In this document: in pieces, positions 1 to 6,461 of the stretch
How positions within the stretch are numbered: position 1 is the stretch's first letter
Layout of the letters: each line of letters starts with the position of its first letter
Assembly (NCBI GenBank): GCA_015521385.1
Contig: WAOH01000075.1
Location: forward strand, 1 to 10,359
Origin: Thermoproteota archaeon
Lineage (GTDB): Archaea; Korarchaeota; Korarchaeia; Korarchaeales; Korarchaeaceae
DNA: 10,359 nucleotides
Direction: 5' to 3'
Translations under genes and position numbers: made by a program
The notes under the pieces: model-generated
Told to the model about the DNA's origin: nothing
Seen by the model: the letters and a program-made list of their open reading frames with translations, nothing else
The model's database searches: none

Positions 1-649
1 TCTCGAGGGTGACCAGCTCCCCCAGCTCGGGTATGATCACCTCGGTGTTGAGGTTGGCCAACCTGATCCTCCTCTCCACCTCTTGGAGCTCCGAGGGGTC
101 GCCGTGAAAGGGCACGACTACCTTCGGCACCAAAGCCCTGACTATCCTCACCGCCTCCTTAGGGCTGGCGTTGGGTGAGGGACTTCCTGATGGTACGAAG
201 GCCAGATCTACGGGGGAGAAAGCCTCGAACATGTGGGAGAACCCCGTGCTATCCCCGTGAAATACGGCCTTTCCCCCCATCTCCAGTAAGAACACTACCG
301 GATGGATCCCGGGATGAACGGCCCTTAGCGCATGGACTCTCATCCCGAAGATCTCGGCGCTCTCCCCCTCCTTCAGTTTGATCAGGCGGTCCCAGTCCAC
401 CCACCTCCTTATCGTCCTGAAGACCCCCTTATTCACTATCATGTGGGGGGAGAATTCATCTATCAGGGAACGAAGGAAATCGGGATCGAAATGTCCTGTG
501 TGCTCGTGGGTGTAGAACACGGCATCCACGTGCTCCGTGATACCACGGATCTCGTCTATGGTGAAGTGATTCCCCGGGTCCATCAGCAGGACGAGATCCT
601 GAACCCTGAGCAGGATGGCTGAGCATCCCTTCCACAGGAAGGAGATCAT
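1..649 (-). CDS. Metallo-beta-lactamase fold hydrolase, UPF0173-like, partial (C-terminus beyond left edge)
   Basis: Reading leftward from ATG at 647-649, the frame stays open for 216 codons to the window edge. The protein is MBL-fold: an N-terminal strand ending LLMDPG (res 21-26), a metal motif THEHTGH (47-53), a second histidine region HPGIH (112-116), HGDS (131-134) with the usual bridging Asp133, and a late VVPFHGD with His182. It resembles UPF0173/ascorbate-6-phosphate lactonase-like hydrolases; the substrate is unknown. The ending ELGELVTLE looks close to the natural C-terminus, so little is missing. Oddity: canonical HxHxDH reads HEHTGH, so the zinc-binding Asp is Gly52 (codon 494-496). 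The other metal ligands remain, so activity may be altered rather than lost. The ATG overlaps the stop of the cyclophilin-like gene as ATGA, suggesting translational coupling. It is the third gene of the S25e operon. Confidence 0.8.
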   Translation of the reverse strand, partial: MISFLWKGCSAILLRVQDLVLLMDPGNHFTIDEIRGITEHVDAVFYTHEHTGHFDPDFLRSLIDEFSPHMIVNKGVFRTIRRWVDWDRLIKLKEGESAEIFGMRVHALRAVHPGIHPVVFLLEMGGKAVFHGDSTGFSHMFEAFSPVDLAFVPSGSPSPNASPKEAVRIVRALVPKVVVPFHGDPSELQEVERRIRLANLNTEVIIPELGELVTLE

Positions 650-1065
650 TCCCTTTCCAACCTCACCATATGGCCAGTCCTCAGCTTCTCCAACTCCTCA
701 AGTCCTTCCACGACCCTACCAAGAGAGTTAACGCTCTCGTTGAGTCTGATATCATCCAGAGCAATCAGCACCATCTTCTTCGAGGGAGAGTAGGCCACAT
801 GTCCCCTTCTCAGCCGGTTCCTAGGCTTCTCCAGCCTCGTGTCTATTGGAGCCGATATGTATATGATGCTGTTATCCCTGACCACCATGCCCTGCATAGG
901 CAGGCTCCTGTAAAGCCTCTCTATGGTGATGGGGGAGAGATGCCTGAGGAACTCTATGGAAATTTCTTTTAGCAAACTGCCGGATCTGATGTATATAAGA
1001 TACTTCTCTACCCCTTCAGATCTATTCCTCAAATATAGTTTCACCCCCGAGGAGGGAAAATTCAC
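646..1065 (-). CDS. Cyclophilin-like (TM1367/DUF369-type) domain protein
   Basis: 139 residues from a GTG start 17 bases after the S25e stop. The pattern fits small cyclophilin-like beta-barrel proteins of the TM1367 type: PITIERLYRSLP (res 45-56), a strand IIYISAPI (67-74), GHVAYSPSKKMVLIAL (88-103; the family usually has GDVAYW..G..L.IF), and a C-terminal NSLGRVVEGLEELEKLRTG (113-131), typical of the closing 'N.iG.iveGle.l..v..G' segment. These proteins have the cyclophilin fold but no established prolyl isomerase activity; their function is unknown. No signal peptide or membrane segment is visible, so it is probably cytosolic. A second in-frame GTG at codon 8 (1042-1044) is an alternative start; neither has a clear ribosome binding site at normal spacing. 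Its TGA overlaps the ATG of the downstream MBL gene. The family assignment comes from remembered motif shape, so it is moderate. Confidence 0.62.
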   Translation of the reverse strand: MNFPSSGVKLYLRNRSEGVEKYLIYIRSGSLLKEISIEFLRHLSPITIERLYRSLPMQGMVVRDNSIIYISAPIDTRLEKPRNRLRRGHVAYSPSKKMVLIALDDIRLNESVNSLGRVVEGLEELEKLRTGHMVRLERE

Positions 1066-1082
1066 AAAGAAGGGTTAGGAGT

Positions 1083-1340
1083 TCACCCCTCCTTCGGGGC
1101 CTTAGCCTTGGTTCCCCTATAAATTCTTATCCTCGAATTGCCGTCCACATACATTACAAGCCCTTCTTCCTCGAACTTTCGCAGTAGCTTTCTGGCGACG
1201 CTCACCCGGATATTGTACTTCATGGCGAGGGATTGAGGCGTCACCACCTTGGATCTCTGGACATCCTTCTTGATTTGCTCCAGTATAGAGGGCTTCACCT
1301 CTATTTCCCTGATTATCTTCTCTGCCTTCTCCGCGCTCAT
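1083..1340 (-). CDS. rps25e: Small ribosomal subunit protein eS25 (S25e)
   Basis: This 85-residue protein is a winged helix matching eS25, a small-subunit protein shared by eukaryotes and TACK-group archaea but not Euryarchaeota. Diagnostic stretches are SKVVTPQSLAMKYNIRVSVAR (res 30-50; eS25 usually reads KVVTPY.LAE+Y.V..S.A), LLRKFEEEGLV (52-62) and the wing SRIRIY (69-74). A short basic tail follows. In-frame TAA lies six codons upstream of the ATG with no other start between, so the N-terminus is fixed. The protein therefore starts with only about 20 residues before the core and lacks the long Lys-rich N-terminal tail common in the family. A TATA-like box at 1370-1377 puts the transcript start about 8 bases before ATG, so it is the promoter-proximal gene of a three-gene operon. 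Confidence 0.9.
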   Translation of the reverse strand: MSAEKAEKIIREIEVKPSILEQIKKDVQRSKVVTPQSLAMKYNIRVSVARKLLRKFEEEGLVMYVDGNSRIRIYRGTKAKAPKEG

Positions 1341-1367
1341 AGCAGATACCCCGTGTTAGTCGGATGC

Positions 1368-1379
1368 CCTATTTTTAAC
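1368..1379 (-). promoter_or_regulatory. TATA-type promoter of the S25e operon
   Basis: On the minus strand this reads GTTAAAAATAGG, an archaeal TATA-like box about 30 bases before the S25e ATG at 1340. It begins directly after the stop codon of the coiled-coil gene. A start about 25 bases downstream gives a leader of a few bases. Identified by position and composition only. Confidence 0.6.
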
Positions 1380-2195
1380 TTATCCCCCTTGGGACTTAGG
1401 TCCGCTCCCGCCCAGTTGGGAGATCGACCTCCTCAGTCTCTCCTCCTCGGCCCTGAGGAGATCTATCCTGGCCCTTCTCGCCTCTATCTCCCTGTCAAGA
1501 GTTTCTAGGAGCCTCTTCCTAGATTCTAGATCCGATAGGAAGGATGACAGGTCCCTCAGCTCCTCGGCTAGAGTGCCCAGTCCAGACTTGTGGTCTCTGA
1601 GCAGGTCCGACACCTTCCTGAGTTCCTCTATCAGTGGACCGCTGCCGGACATCAGGTTTTGAGCGGCATCCTTGACTTGCTCAGCCATTCTCCTTATATC
1701 CTCAGCTATATCGTTCCTTATATTCCTGAGTTCCTCTATCTCTCCTAACAGAACCGTCTTCTGGCTCTCCAGTTTACGCTTCTGATTCGTGAGCTCCTCT
1801 ATTCTCTCCTTGAGAGAGGACTCCTCCCTCCTCATGGATTCTATTTTGGCCTCCAAGGATGAGACCTCCGCCTCCAGAACAGATTTTCTAGATTCCAGTG
1901 AGTTATACTCTGCCCTGAGCCTTTCCCTCCCCTCCTTGAGCACATCCAAATCCCTCTCCAGCTCCTCTATCTGAGACTCTATGTGGCCCAGCTCCGCCCT
2001 CCTCCTAGTTATCTCGTCCTCCAACGACAACTTCCTCCTCTGGAGGTCCTCTATACCCTTCAGAAGCGTCTCATGTCTCGTGTTTAGCTTCTCGGTTTCA
2101 GCACTCAATTTGGTAACTAGGTCTCTGAGCTCGGTTATTCTCTCCTCTAGCTCCTCTTTCTCCGCCAGCTTCTCATCGTAATCTTCGTGATCCAT
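1380..2195 (-). CDS. Free-standing coiled-coil protein of unknown function
   Basis: I do not recognise a family. The 271 residues are almost entirely charged heptad coiled coil, rich in E, R, L, K and S, from about residue 8 to 258 (for example EELEERITELRDL and LESRKSVLEAEVSSLEAKIE). A break with Gly/Ser/Pro near residues 180-205 (NLMSGSGPLIEE, then HKSGLGTLAEELRDL) separates a long first coil from a shorter second one, allowing a hairpin. The tail GGSGPKSQGG is flexible. It has no signal peptide, membrane segment, Walker motif or hinge, so it is not a fragment of an SMC or Rad50 ATPase in any obvious way. It could be a scaffold or a partner of an ATPase elsewhere. It lies between the M50 peptidase and S25e on the same strand with its own TATA box and a probably leaderless start at ATG 2195. 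Confidence 0.8.
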   Translation of the reverse strand: MDHEDYDEKLAEKEELEERITELRDLVTKLSAETEKLNTRHETLLKGIEDLQRRKLSLEDEITRRRAELGHIESQIEELERDLDVLKEGRERLRAEYNSLESRKSVLEAEVSSLEAKIESMRREESSLKERIEELTNQKRKLESQKTVLLGEIEELRNIRNDIAEDIRRMAEQVKDAAQNLMSGSGPLIEELRKVSDLLRDHKSGLGTLAEELRDLSSFLSDLESRKRLLETLDREIEARRARIDLLRAEEERLRRSISQLGGSGPKSQGG

Positions 2196-2213
2196 CCAAC
2201 TCTGCCTGTGGAA

Positions 2214-2228
2214 AGTTAGTTTTTAATT
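2214..2228 (-). promoter_or_regulatory. TATA-type promoter of the coiled-coil gene
   Basis: The minus strand reads AATTAAAAACTAAC just after the TAA stop of the M50 gene, about 25-28 bases before the coiled-coil ATG at 2195. That spacing predicts a leaderless transcript. The 32-base gap contains little else, so the box is the best promoter candidate although it sits between same-strand genes. Confidence 0.55.
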
Positions 2229-3298
2229 TATTGGAGGATGGGCGTCGAGATCATTATTATTAGCAGGTATAGGAACAATCCTCTCCTCCTCTTTCTCCGA
2301 GGCACCTCGCTATACTCGTCCAACACCATGGGGTAAGCTGGCATCAGCTTTGCTATCAGCATGAGAGCGCCCAGCAGTGGGTTGATGAGTATCACCCAGA
2401 GGACGGCTATCCACCCGAGCCACCTCATCCTGCCGCGGGTTAGAGAGCTGGCTACGTGACCCCCGTCCCAAGGGAGAACCGGCATGGCCAGGAAGAAGGT
2501 TATTAGGAGATCGCCCAATCCCGCCAGGGCTAGAGGGGACAGCAGGAGCATGCTTCCGCTTCCGGGGGTGAAGATCACCTCCAGCACGAGGAACGCGACG
2601 GGGGTGGGCATCATCCCGGCTTTACCCTCCTCTATCCAGGTGGAAGCGACGCCCGAGGGGACGGGGACGGATCCCCAGAGGCCAGCTAGGGAGACTATGA
2701 GGCCTACTACTAAGCCAGCCAGGAGGCCGTAGATGCCCACATCCAGCTCCTCCTCCCTATTGATGAACGGTCTATCCCTCAGGAGCAGGTCTCCCAAGGT
2801 ACCGAACCCGAAGGGAGGTGGGGGAGCTGGGATCATCAGATCAACCCCATACCTGCCCTCCCACTTGAGCGAGTGCCCCAACTCGTGCACCATGAGGAAG
2901 ATCAGTATGCCTAGGAAATGGAACACTGTAGAGCTCAGTATATTCGCGCGCACCCCAATCTCCCTTAGGAGGGAGGCCGTCCCATCCGATATGATCCAAG
3001 CGGAGAATAGTACTGTGATGACTGTGGCCGCAAGTAAGGCGTGCCTGATCCTCTCACTAACCCCGAACCTATCGGGGACGGGGAAAACAAGCAACTTAAG
3101 GCCCTCCCCATCGTGAAATAGCTTGGGAACGAGTCCCATACCGCTCAGCTTGTGGTAGAGATTCCTGAAGAGGGGTCCCGTCTCGGTGGGGCTCATTTCC
3201 AGGAGGGAGAATTCCACTTTATCCTCGTAATAGATCACATCTTTCACGTCGAAACTCTCGACCACTACATCCTCCACTGACGGTGGGATTTTCGACAT
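2228..3298 (-). CDS. Site-2 protease family (M50) membrane metallopeptidase
   Basis: 356 residues. An N-terminal soluble domain (1 to about 80) is followed by several hydrophobic segments, roughly at 84-103, 121-139, 186-207, 230-255, 258-275, 291-318 and 340-355. The zinc motif HELGH is at 138-142 inside the second segment, and the third metal ligand lies in MPVLPWDGGH (272-281, Asp278). Both are hallmarks of M50 intramembrane proteases. After HELGH comes a Pro-rich loop PAPPPPFGFGTLG (157-169), then FINREEELDVGIYGLLAG, matching the 'kNR..LFDiG.aGPlaG' segment of archaeal and chloroplast M50 proteins, but with the Gly-Pro changed. It probably cleaves a transmembrane substrate; the target is unknown. 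A basic patch (RRKRRR, 334-339) precedes the last helix. The ATG at 3298 lies about 26 bases from the shared AT box, so it is probably leaderless. Confidence 0.87.
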   Translation of the reverse strand: MSKIPPSVEDVVVESFDVKDVIYYEDKVEFSLLEMSPTETGPLFRNLYHKLSGMGLVPKLFHDGEGLKLLVFPVPDRFGVSERIRHALLAATVITVLFSAWIISDGTASLLREIGVRANILSSTVFHFLGILIFLMVHELGHSLKWEGRYGVDLMIPAPPPPFGFGTLGDLLLRDRPFINREEELDVGIYGLLAGLVVGLIVSLAGLWGSVPVPSGVASTWIEEGKAGMMPTPVAFLVLEVIFTPGSGSMLLLSPLALAGLGDLLITFFLAMPVLPWDGGHVASSLTRGRMRWLGWIAVLWVILINPLLGALMLIAKLMPAYPMVLDEYSEVPRRKRRRGLFLYLLIIMISTPILQ

Positions 3299-3318
3299 AG
3301 GAGATCCTGCACCATTCG

Positions 3319-3330
3319 TTTAAAATATAT
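3319..3330. promoter_or_regulatory. Shared bidirectional TATA-like box between M50 and Ard1 genes
   Basis: TTTAAAATATAT contains the self-complementary TTTAAA and reads as a TATA box on both strands. Its centre is about 26 bases from the M50 ATG (3298, minus) and about 29 bases from the preferred Ard1 ATG (3353, plus). Both distances fit leaderless transcripts. It is the only AT-rich element in this divergent gap. Confidence 0.6.
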
Positions 3331-3352
3331 GACCCCGTCGAAATTCCATGTG

Positions 3353-3883
3353 ATGCCCCGAGACTACAGGATAAGGCCCTTCAGGCCCGAGGACTTGGAG
3401 GAGGTTGAACGGATCAATAGGGTCTTCCTGCCAGAAAACTATCCAAGTTACTTCTTCATAGAGAATTACAGGAGGTTCCCGAACAGTTTCTTGGTGGCTG
3501 AGAGTGAGGATGGGAAGGTAGTCGGGTATGTAATGTGCCGGGTGGAGAGCTACTACGTGAGGGACCAGACCATCCTCCTAGGGCACGTGCTCTCCATAGC
3601 GGTGAGCAAGAAGCACCGGAGGAAGGGCATAGGTAAGGCCTTAATGGGGGAGGCTGAGAGGGGCCTGAAGGGTTACGGGGCCGATGCTGTCTACCTAGAG
3701 GTGAGGGTCTCCAACGAGCCGGCCATAAAGCTGTACGACGACCTAGGTTACAAAAAGCTGGGGATCATTCCCTCCTACTACGCGGACGGGGAGGATGCCT
3801 ATCTGATGTACAAGATGCTGGATGAGGAGGTGGAGGAGGCCCTCGTTGAAGAGGTGCTTGGAAAGAGGGTGGTGAGAGTGTGA
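3353..3883 (+). CDS. N-terminal protein acetyltransferase, archaeal Ard1/RimI type (GNAT)
   Basis: 176 residues of GNAT fold. It resembles Sulfolobus Ard1, which acetylates protein N-termini from acetyl-CoA. Shared features are the IRPFRPEDLEEV opening, LPENYPSYFF (26-35) in the substrate loop, the strand HVLSIAV (78-84), the acetyl-CoA pyrophosphate loop RRKGIG (89-94), YLEVRVSNEPAIKLYDDLGYKK (114-135) and YYADGEDAYLM (142-152). An acidic, helical C-terminal extension (157-176) follows. An upstream in-frame ATG at 3329 would add eight residues, but it overlaps the TATA box at 3319-3330. ATG 3353 (or GTG 3350) fits a leaderless start, so I chose it. The gene is first in a two-gene unit: its TGA overlaps the GTG start of the TusA-like gene. 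Strong family match; the natural substrates are inferred. Confidence 0.88.
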   Translation: MPRDYRIRPFRPEDLEEVERINRVFLPENYPSYFFIENYRRFPNSFLVAESEDGKVVGYVMCRVESYYVRDQTILLGHVLSIAVSKKHRRKGIGKALMGEAERGLKGYGADAVYLEVRVSNEPAIKLYDDLGYKKLGIIPSYYADGEDAYLMYKMLDEEVEEALVEEVLGKRVVRV

Positions 3884-4101
3884 GGACCGTCGACCTGAGG
3901 GGAAAGAGGAGCCCCTACCCGATAATACAGATAGCCAAGATCGTGAAGAAGGCCTCCCCCGGTGAGACCATCAACTTCCTCATCAACGATAAGGAGTCCG
4001 TGGATGAAGTTTACGACTGGATAAAGAGGACTGGCCACTTACTGAAGGCTGTTGTCAAGAGAGGGGACCACTGGCTGGTCCAAATAGCTAAGAGGGAGTG
4101 A
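3880..4101 (+). CDS. TusA/SirA-family protein lacking the catalytic cysteine
   Basis: 73 residues, the normal TusA length and two-layer alpha/beta layout. The N-terminal signature reads VDLRGKRSPYPIIQIAK (4-20), where TusA proteins have 'lDlRGl.CP.Pvl..kk'. The sulfur-carrying Cys is Ser11 (codon AGC, 3910-3912). Later elements are also typical: ASPGETINFLINDKESVDEVYDWIKRTGH (25-53, matching 'l..Ge.l.v..dd..a..di..w....G') and a final strand WLVQIAK. Without Cys it should not carry persulfide sulfur the usual way, so it may be regulatory, RNA- or protein-binding, or use another chemistry. It contains no cysteine at all. It starts with GTG, overlapping the acetyltransferase stop as GTGA, with GGTGAG just upstream as ribosome binding site. 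Family confident; role unknown. Confidence 0.82.
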   Translation: MRTVDLRGKRSPYPIIQIAKIVKKASPGETINFLINDKESVDEVYDWIKRTGHLLKAVVKRGDHWLVQIAKRE

Positions 4102-4112
4102 TTTTTATTTCC
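4099..4112 (+). promoter_or_regulatory. TATA-like promoter of the adenosylhomocysteinase operon, doubling as T-rich terminator
   Basis: TGATTTTTATTTCC overlaps the stop of the TusA-like gene and lies about 30 bases before the ahcY ATG (4138), suggesting a leaderless start. The T5 run directly after a stop codon could also end the acetyltransferase/TusA-like transcript, since archaeal RNA polymerase terminates at T tracts. Both roles are inferred from position. Confidence 0.45.
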
Positions 4113-4137
4113 TCAGCTACTTGCTAAGCGATGCGCC

Positions 4138-5376
4138 ATGCCCAAGGTGAAGGATCCAAGTCTGGCGGACGAGGGTAGGTTGAAGATAGAGTGGGCCAAG
4201 GCCCACATGCCCGTCTTGGGTATAATCTCGGAGAGGTTCTCGAGGGAGAGGCCCCTAGATGGGATCAGAGTTGGGGCGTGCCTCCATGTGACGAAGGAGA
4301 CGGCCGTCCTAGTGCTGGCTTTGAAGGAGGGCGGAGCTGAGGTCTGCCTTTCCGCATCCAATCCCCTCTCCACACAGGATGATGTTGCGGCGGCCCTCTC
4401 GGAGGAAGGCATAGACGTATACGCTTGGAGGGGTATGAGTGAGGAGGAATACTTCTGGGCCATAGAAAGGGCTCTGAGCTGCAAGCCACACATCACTATG
4501 GATGACGGCGGGGATATCACGGTGATGGCTCACGAGAGGGGATTCGCGGACGGCGTGATCGGTGGAACGGAGGAGACGACCACGGGCGTACTCAGGATAG
4601 AGTCCCTTGCTAGGGATGGGGTGCTCAAGTACCCGGTCATAGCAGTCAACAATGCGGAGACCAAGTGGAACTTCGATAACGTCTACGGAACAGGTCAGAG
4701 TACGATCGACGGCATCCTGAGGGCCACGAACGTGATGATAGCTGGGAAGTACTTCGTAGTAGCTGGATACGGTCACGTCGGCAGGGGAATAGCCATGAGG
4801 GCCCGTGGAATGGGTGCCAAAGTCGTGGTGACCGAGGTCGATCCCATCAAGGCCTTGATGGCGGCCATGGATGGGTACTTGGTCATGCCGATGAGGGAGG
4901 CAGCCAAGATAGGGGACATATTCGTGACCGCCACGGGGAACAAGGACGTGATCAAGGCGGAGCACATGAGCCTGATGAAGGACGGTGCCATCCTAGCCAA
5001 CGCTGGTCACTTCGATGTGGAGGTTTCCGTTAAGGACTTGGAGCTCATGGCCCTCTCCAAGAGGGAGATAAGGGAGAATGTGGTGGAGTATTTGCTTCCC
5101 AACGGGAGGAAGATCTACCTCCTAGCCGAGGGGAGGCTCGTAAACCTGGTGGCTGCTGAGGGACATCCCAGCGAGGTAATGGACATGAGCTTCTCCAACC
5201 AAGCACTCGCGGTCGAGTACCTAGTCAGGGAGGGGAGGGATCTCAAGCCCGAGGTGCATCCAGTGCCGAGGAGCATAGATGAGGAGGTAGCTAGGCTCAA
5301 GCTGGCCTCCATGGGGATAGAGATAGACACGCTGACGGAGGAGCAGGAGAGGTACCTCAAGAGCTGGCGTGGGTGA
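4138..5376 (+). CDS. ahcY: Adenosylhomocysteinase (S-adenosyl-L-homocysteine hydrolase)
   Basis: This NAD-dependent cytosolic enzyme splits S-adenosylhomocysteine into adenosine and homocysteine, relieving product inhibition of methyltransferases. The 412 residues are full length for the archaeal form. Active-site segments are all present: CLHVTKETA (48-56, His50), MDDGGD (121-126), GGTEETTTG (142-150, Glu146), NNAETKWNFDNVYGTGQST (171-189, Lys176 and Asp180) and the NAD loop GYGHVGRG (210-217). ILANAGHFDVE and AEGHPSEVMDMSFSNQAL are family hallmarks. The C-terminus ends LTEEQERYLKSWRG, the short archaeal/thermophile form rather than the eukaryotic ending in KPDHYRY. One mild difference is NNAETK where many have NDAETK, which is not catalytic. 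It starts about 30 bases after a TATA-like box and heads an operon: its TGA overlaps the possible GTG start of the radical SAM gene. Confidence 0.97.
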   Translation: MPKVKDPSLADEGRLKIEWAKAHMPVLGIISERFSRERPLDGIRVGACLHVTKETAVLVLALKEGGAEVCLSASNPLSTQDDVAAALSEEGIDVYAWRGMSEEEYFWAIERALSCKPHITMDDGGDITVMAHERGFADGVIGGTEETTTGVLRIESLARDGVLKYPVIAVNNAETKWNFDNVYGTGQSTIDGILRATNVMIAGKYFVVAGYGHVGRGIAMRARGMGAKVVVTEVDPIKALMAAMDGYLVMPMREAAKIGDIFVTATGNKDVIKAEHMSLMKDGAILANAGHFDVEVSVKDLELMALSKREIRENVVEYLLPNGRKIYLLAEGRLVNLVAAEGHPSEVMDMSFSNQALAVEYLVREGRDLKPEVHPVPRSIDEEVARLKLASMGIEIDTLTEEQERYLKSWRG

Positions 5377-6461
5377 CCATGGAGGAGCTACCTCTAGGGG
5401 CCCTCAGGGTCAGGGGCTGGAGCAGGGGATGCGGGCTCTGCTGGGAGGGCGCCAAGATAGTCCTCTTCGTGACGGGAAGGTGCCCTCTCTACAGCTCGTG
5501 CCCCTACTGCACGATCTCCGAGTGGCGCCGGGACAGGGACATGGTGCTGGTGGACGAGAACCCGGTGTCCAGCGACGAGGACGTGATCAGGGAAGCTGAG
5601 CTCGTTTCTGCCTTGGGTGCGGGGATCACCGGCGGGGAGCCTTCACTGGTCGTGGACAGGGTGGCCCACTACGTCAGGCTCCTGAAGGACAGGTTCGGTG
5701 AGTCCTTCCACGTGCACATGTACACGAACGCCGTGGGAGTAAACGAAAGGAGCTTGTCCGTCCTGAGAGAGTTGGGATTGGACGAGATAAGATTCCACAG
5801 CTGGGATAAGAGGATTTGGGAGAAGATGGTGCTTGCTCTAGACGAGGGATTCATAGTAGGTGCGGAGATGCCCTCCATACCCGGCGAGCCCTGGATATCG
5901 AAGCTCAAAGAACTCGCCTCCTACCTGGACAGGATAGGCGCCAGCTTCATCAACCTCAACGAGCTGGAATTCACGCCATCTAACAGGGATAGGTTGCTCA
6001 AGATGGGTTTCAGGCCGAGGATGGATAGCGAAGTGGCCGTTCAGGGAAGCGCGGAAGCTGCGAGGGAGGTGCTGGAGTACGTCGAGAGGGAGACGGGGAT
6101 CATGGGTTACTACTGCCCGGCCCTCCAGAAGGAGTATCAGGTGAGGATGAGGTGGGCCAGGAGGGCCAGGAACGTGGCGAGGGATTATGAGGAGCCGACT
6201 GACGAGGGGACCCTAATCTACGGGGAGATCGAGGGTCCGGAGGAGGCTCTCCTGTACCTCTCGACCAAGTACGGGGGTGAGATCTCCGAGGGCAAGCTAC
6301 TCATAGATCCCTACACCTTCCAAGAGATAGCCGAGGAGGTTAAAAAGCTTGGTTTGGATGGCAGACTCGTGGAGGTAATGCCCACGGACGACAGGAAGGT
6401 GCTGCAGGTATTCCCCCTCGATTTCATCCTGAGGGAGACGGGGAGAGATGAAGGAGATTGA
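5373..6461 (+). CDS. Radical SAM protein, COG2108-like (PflA-related), unknown reaction
   Basis: 362 residues from GTG 5373, which overlaps the ahcY stop (GTGA). ATG 5379, two codons later, is an equally plausible start. The protein resembles the archaeal COG2108 group: RGCGLCWEGAKIVLFVTGRC (18-37), a cluster motif CPLYSSCPYC (37-46), DENPVSSDEDVIREAELVSALGAGITGGEP (61-90, containing the SAM-binding GGEP), FHVHMYTNA (112-120), GLDEIRFHSWD, and MGYYCPALQKEYQVRMRWARRA near the C-terminal third. The iron-sulfur ligands Cys37, Cys43 and Cys46 are spaced CX5CX2C instead of CX3CX2C. Additional Cys20 and Cys23 could bind a metal or help the cluster. The C-terminal roughly 90 residues form a small alpha/beta region of unknown role. 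No substrate is known for the group. Context (SAM-derivative recycling before, iron-sulfur assembly factor after) supports radical SAM chemistry. Confidence 0.87.
   Translation: MTMEELPLGALRVRGWSRGCGLCWEGAKIVLFVTGRCPLYSSCPYCTISEWRRDRDMVLVDENPVSSDEDVIREAELVSALGAGITGGEPSLVVDRVAHYVRLLKDRFGESFHVHMYTNAVGVNERSLSVLRELGLDEIRFHSWDKRIWEKMVLALDEGFIVGAEMPSIPGEPWISKLKELASYLDRIGASFINLNELEFTPSNRDRLLKMGFRPRMDSEVAVQGSAEAAREVLEYVERETGIMGYYCPALQKEYQVRMRWARRARNVARDYEEPTDEGTLIYGEIEGPEEALLYLSTKYGGEISEGKLLIDPYTFQEIAEEVKKLGLDGRLVEVMPTDDRKVLQVFPLDFILRETGRDEGD

Noticed and set aside
332..972. Plus-strand frames at 332-622 and 670-972
   Set aside because: The minus strand carries the MBL-fold and cyclophilin-like genes with coherent motifs and an ATGA overlap.
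1380..2195. Coiled-coil gene as a broken SMC or Rad50
   Set aside because: The frame is intact with its own promoter and a natural Gly/Ser tail, and there are no Walker A/B remnants or zinc hook nearby.
4309..4965. 218-residue minus-strand open frame inside ahcY
   Set aside because: It is antisense to a fully conserved adenosylhomocysteinase and is rich in H, P, Y and R as expected of a shadow frame.
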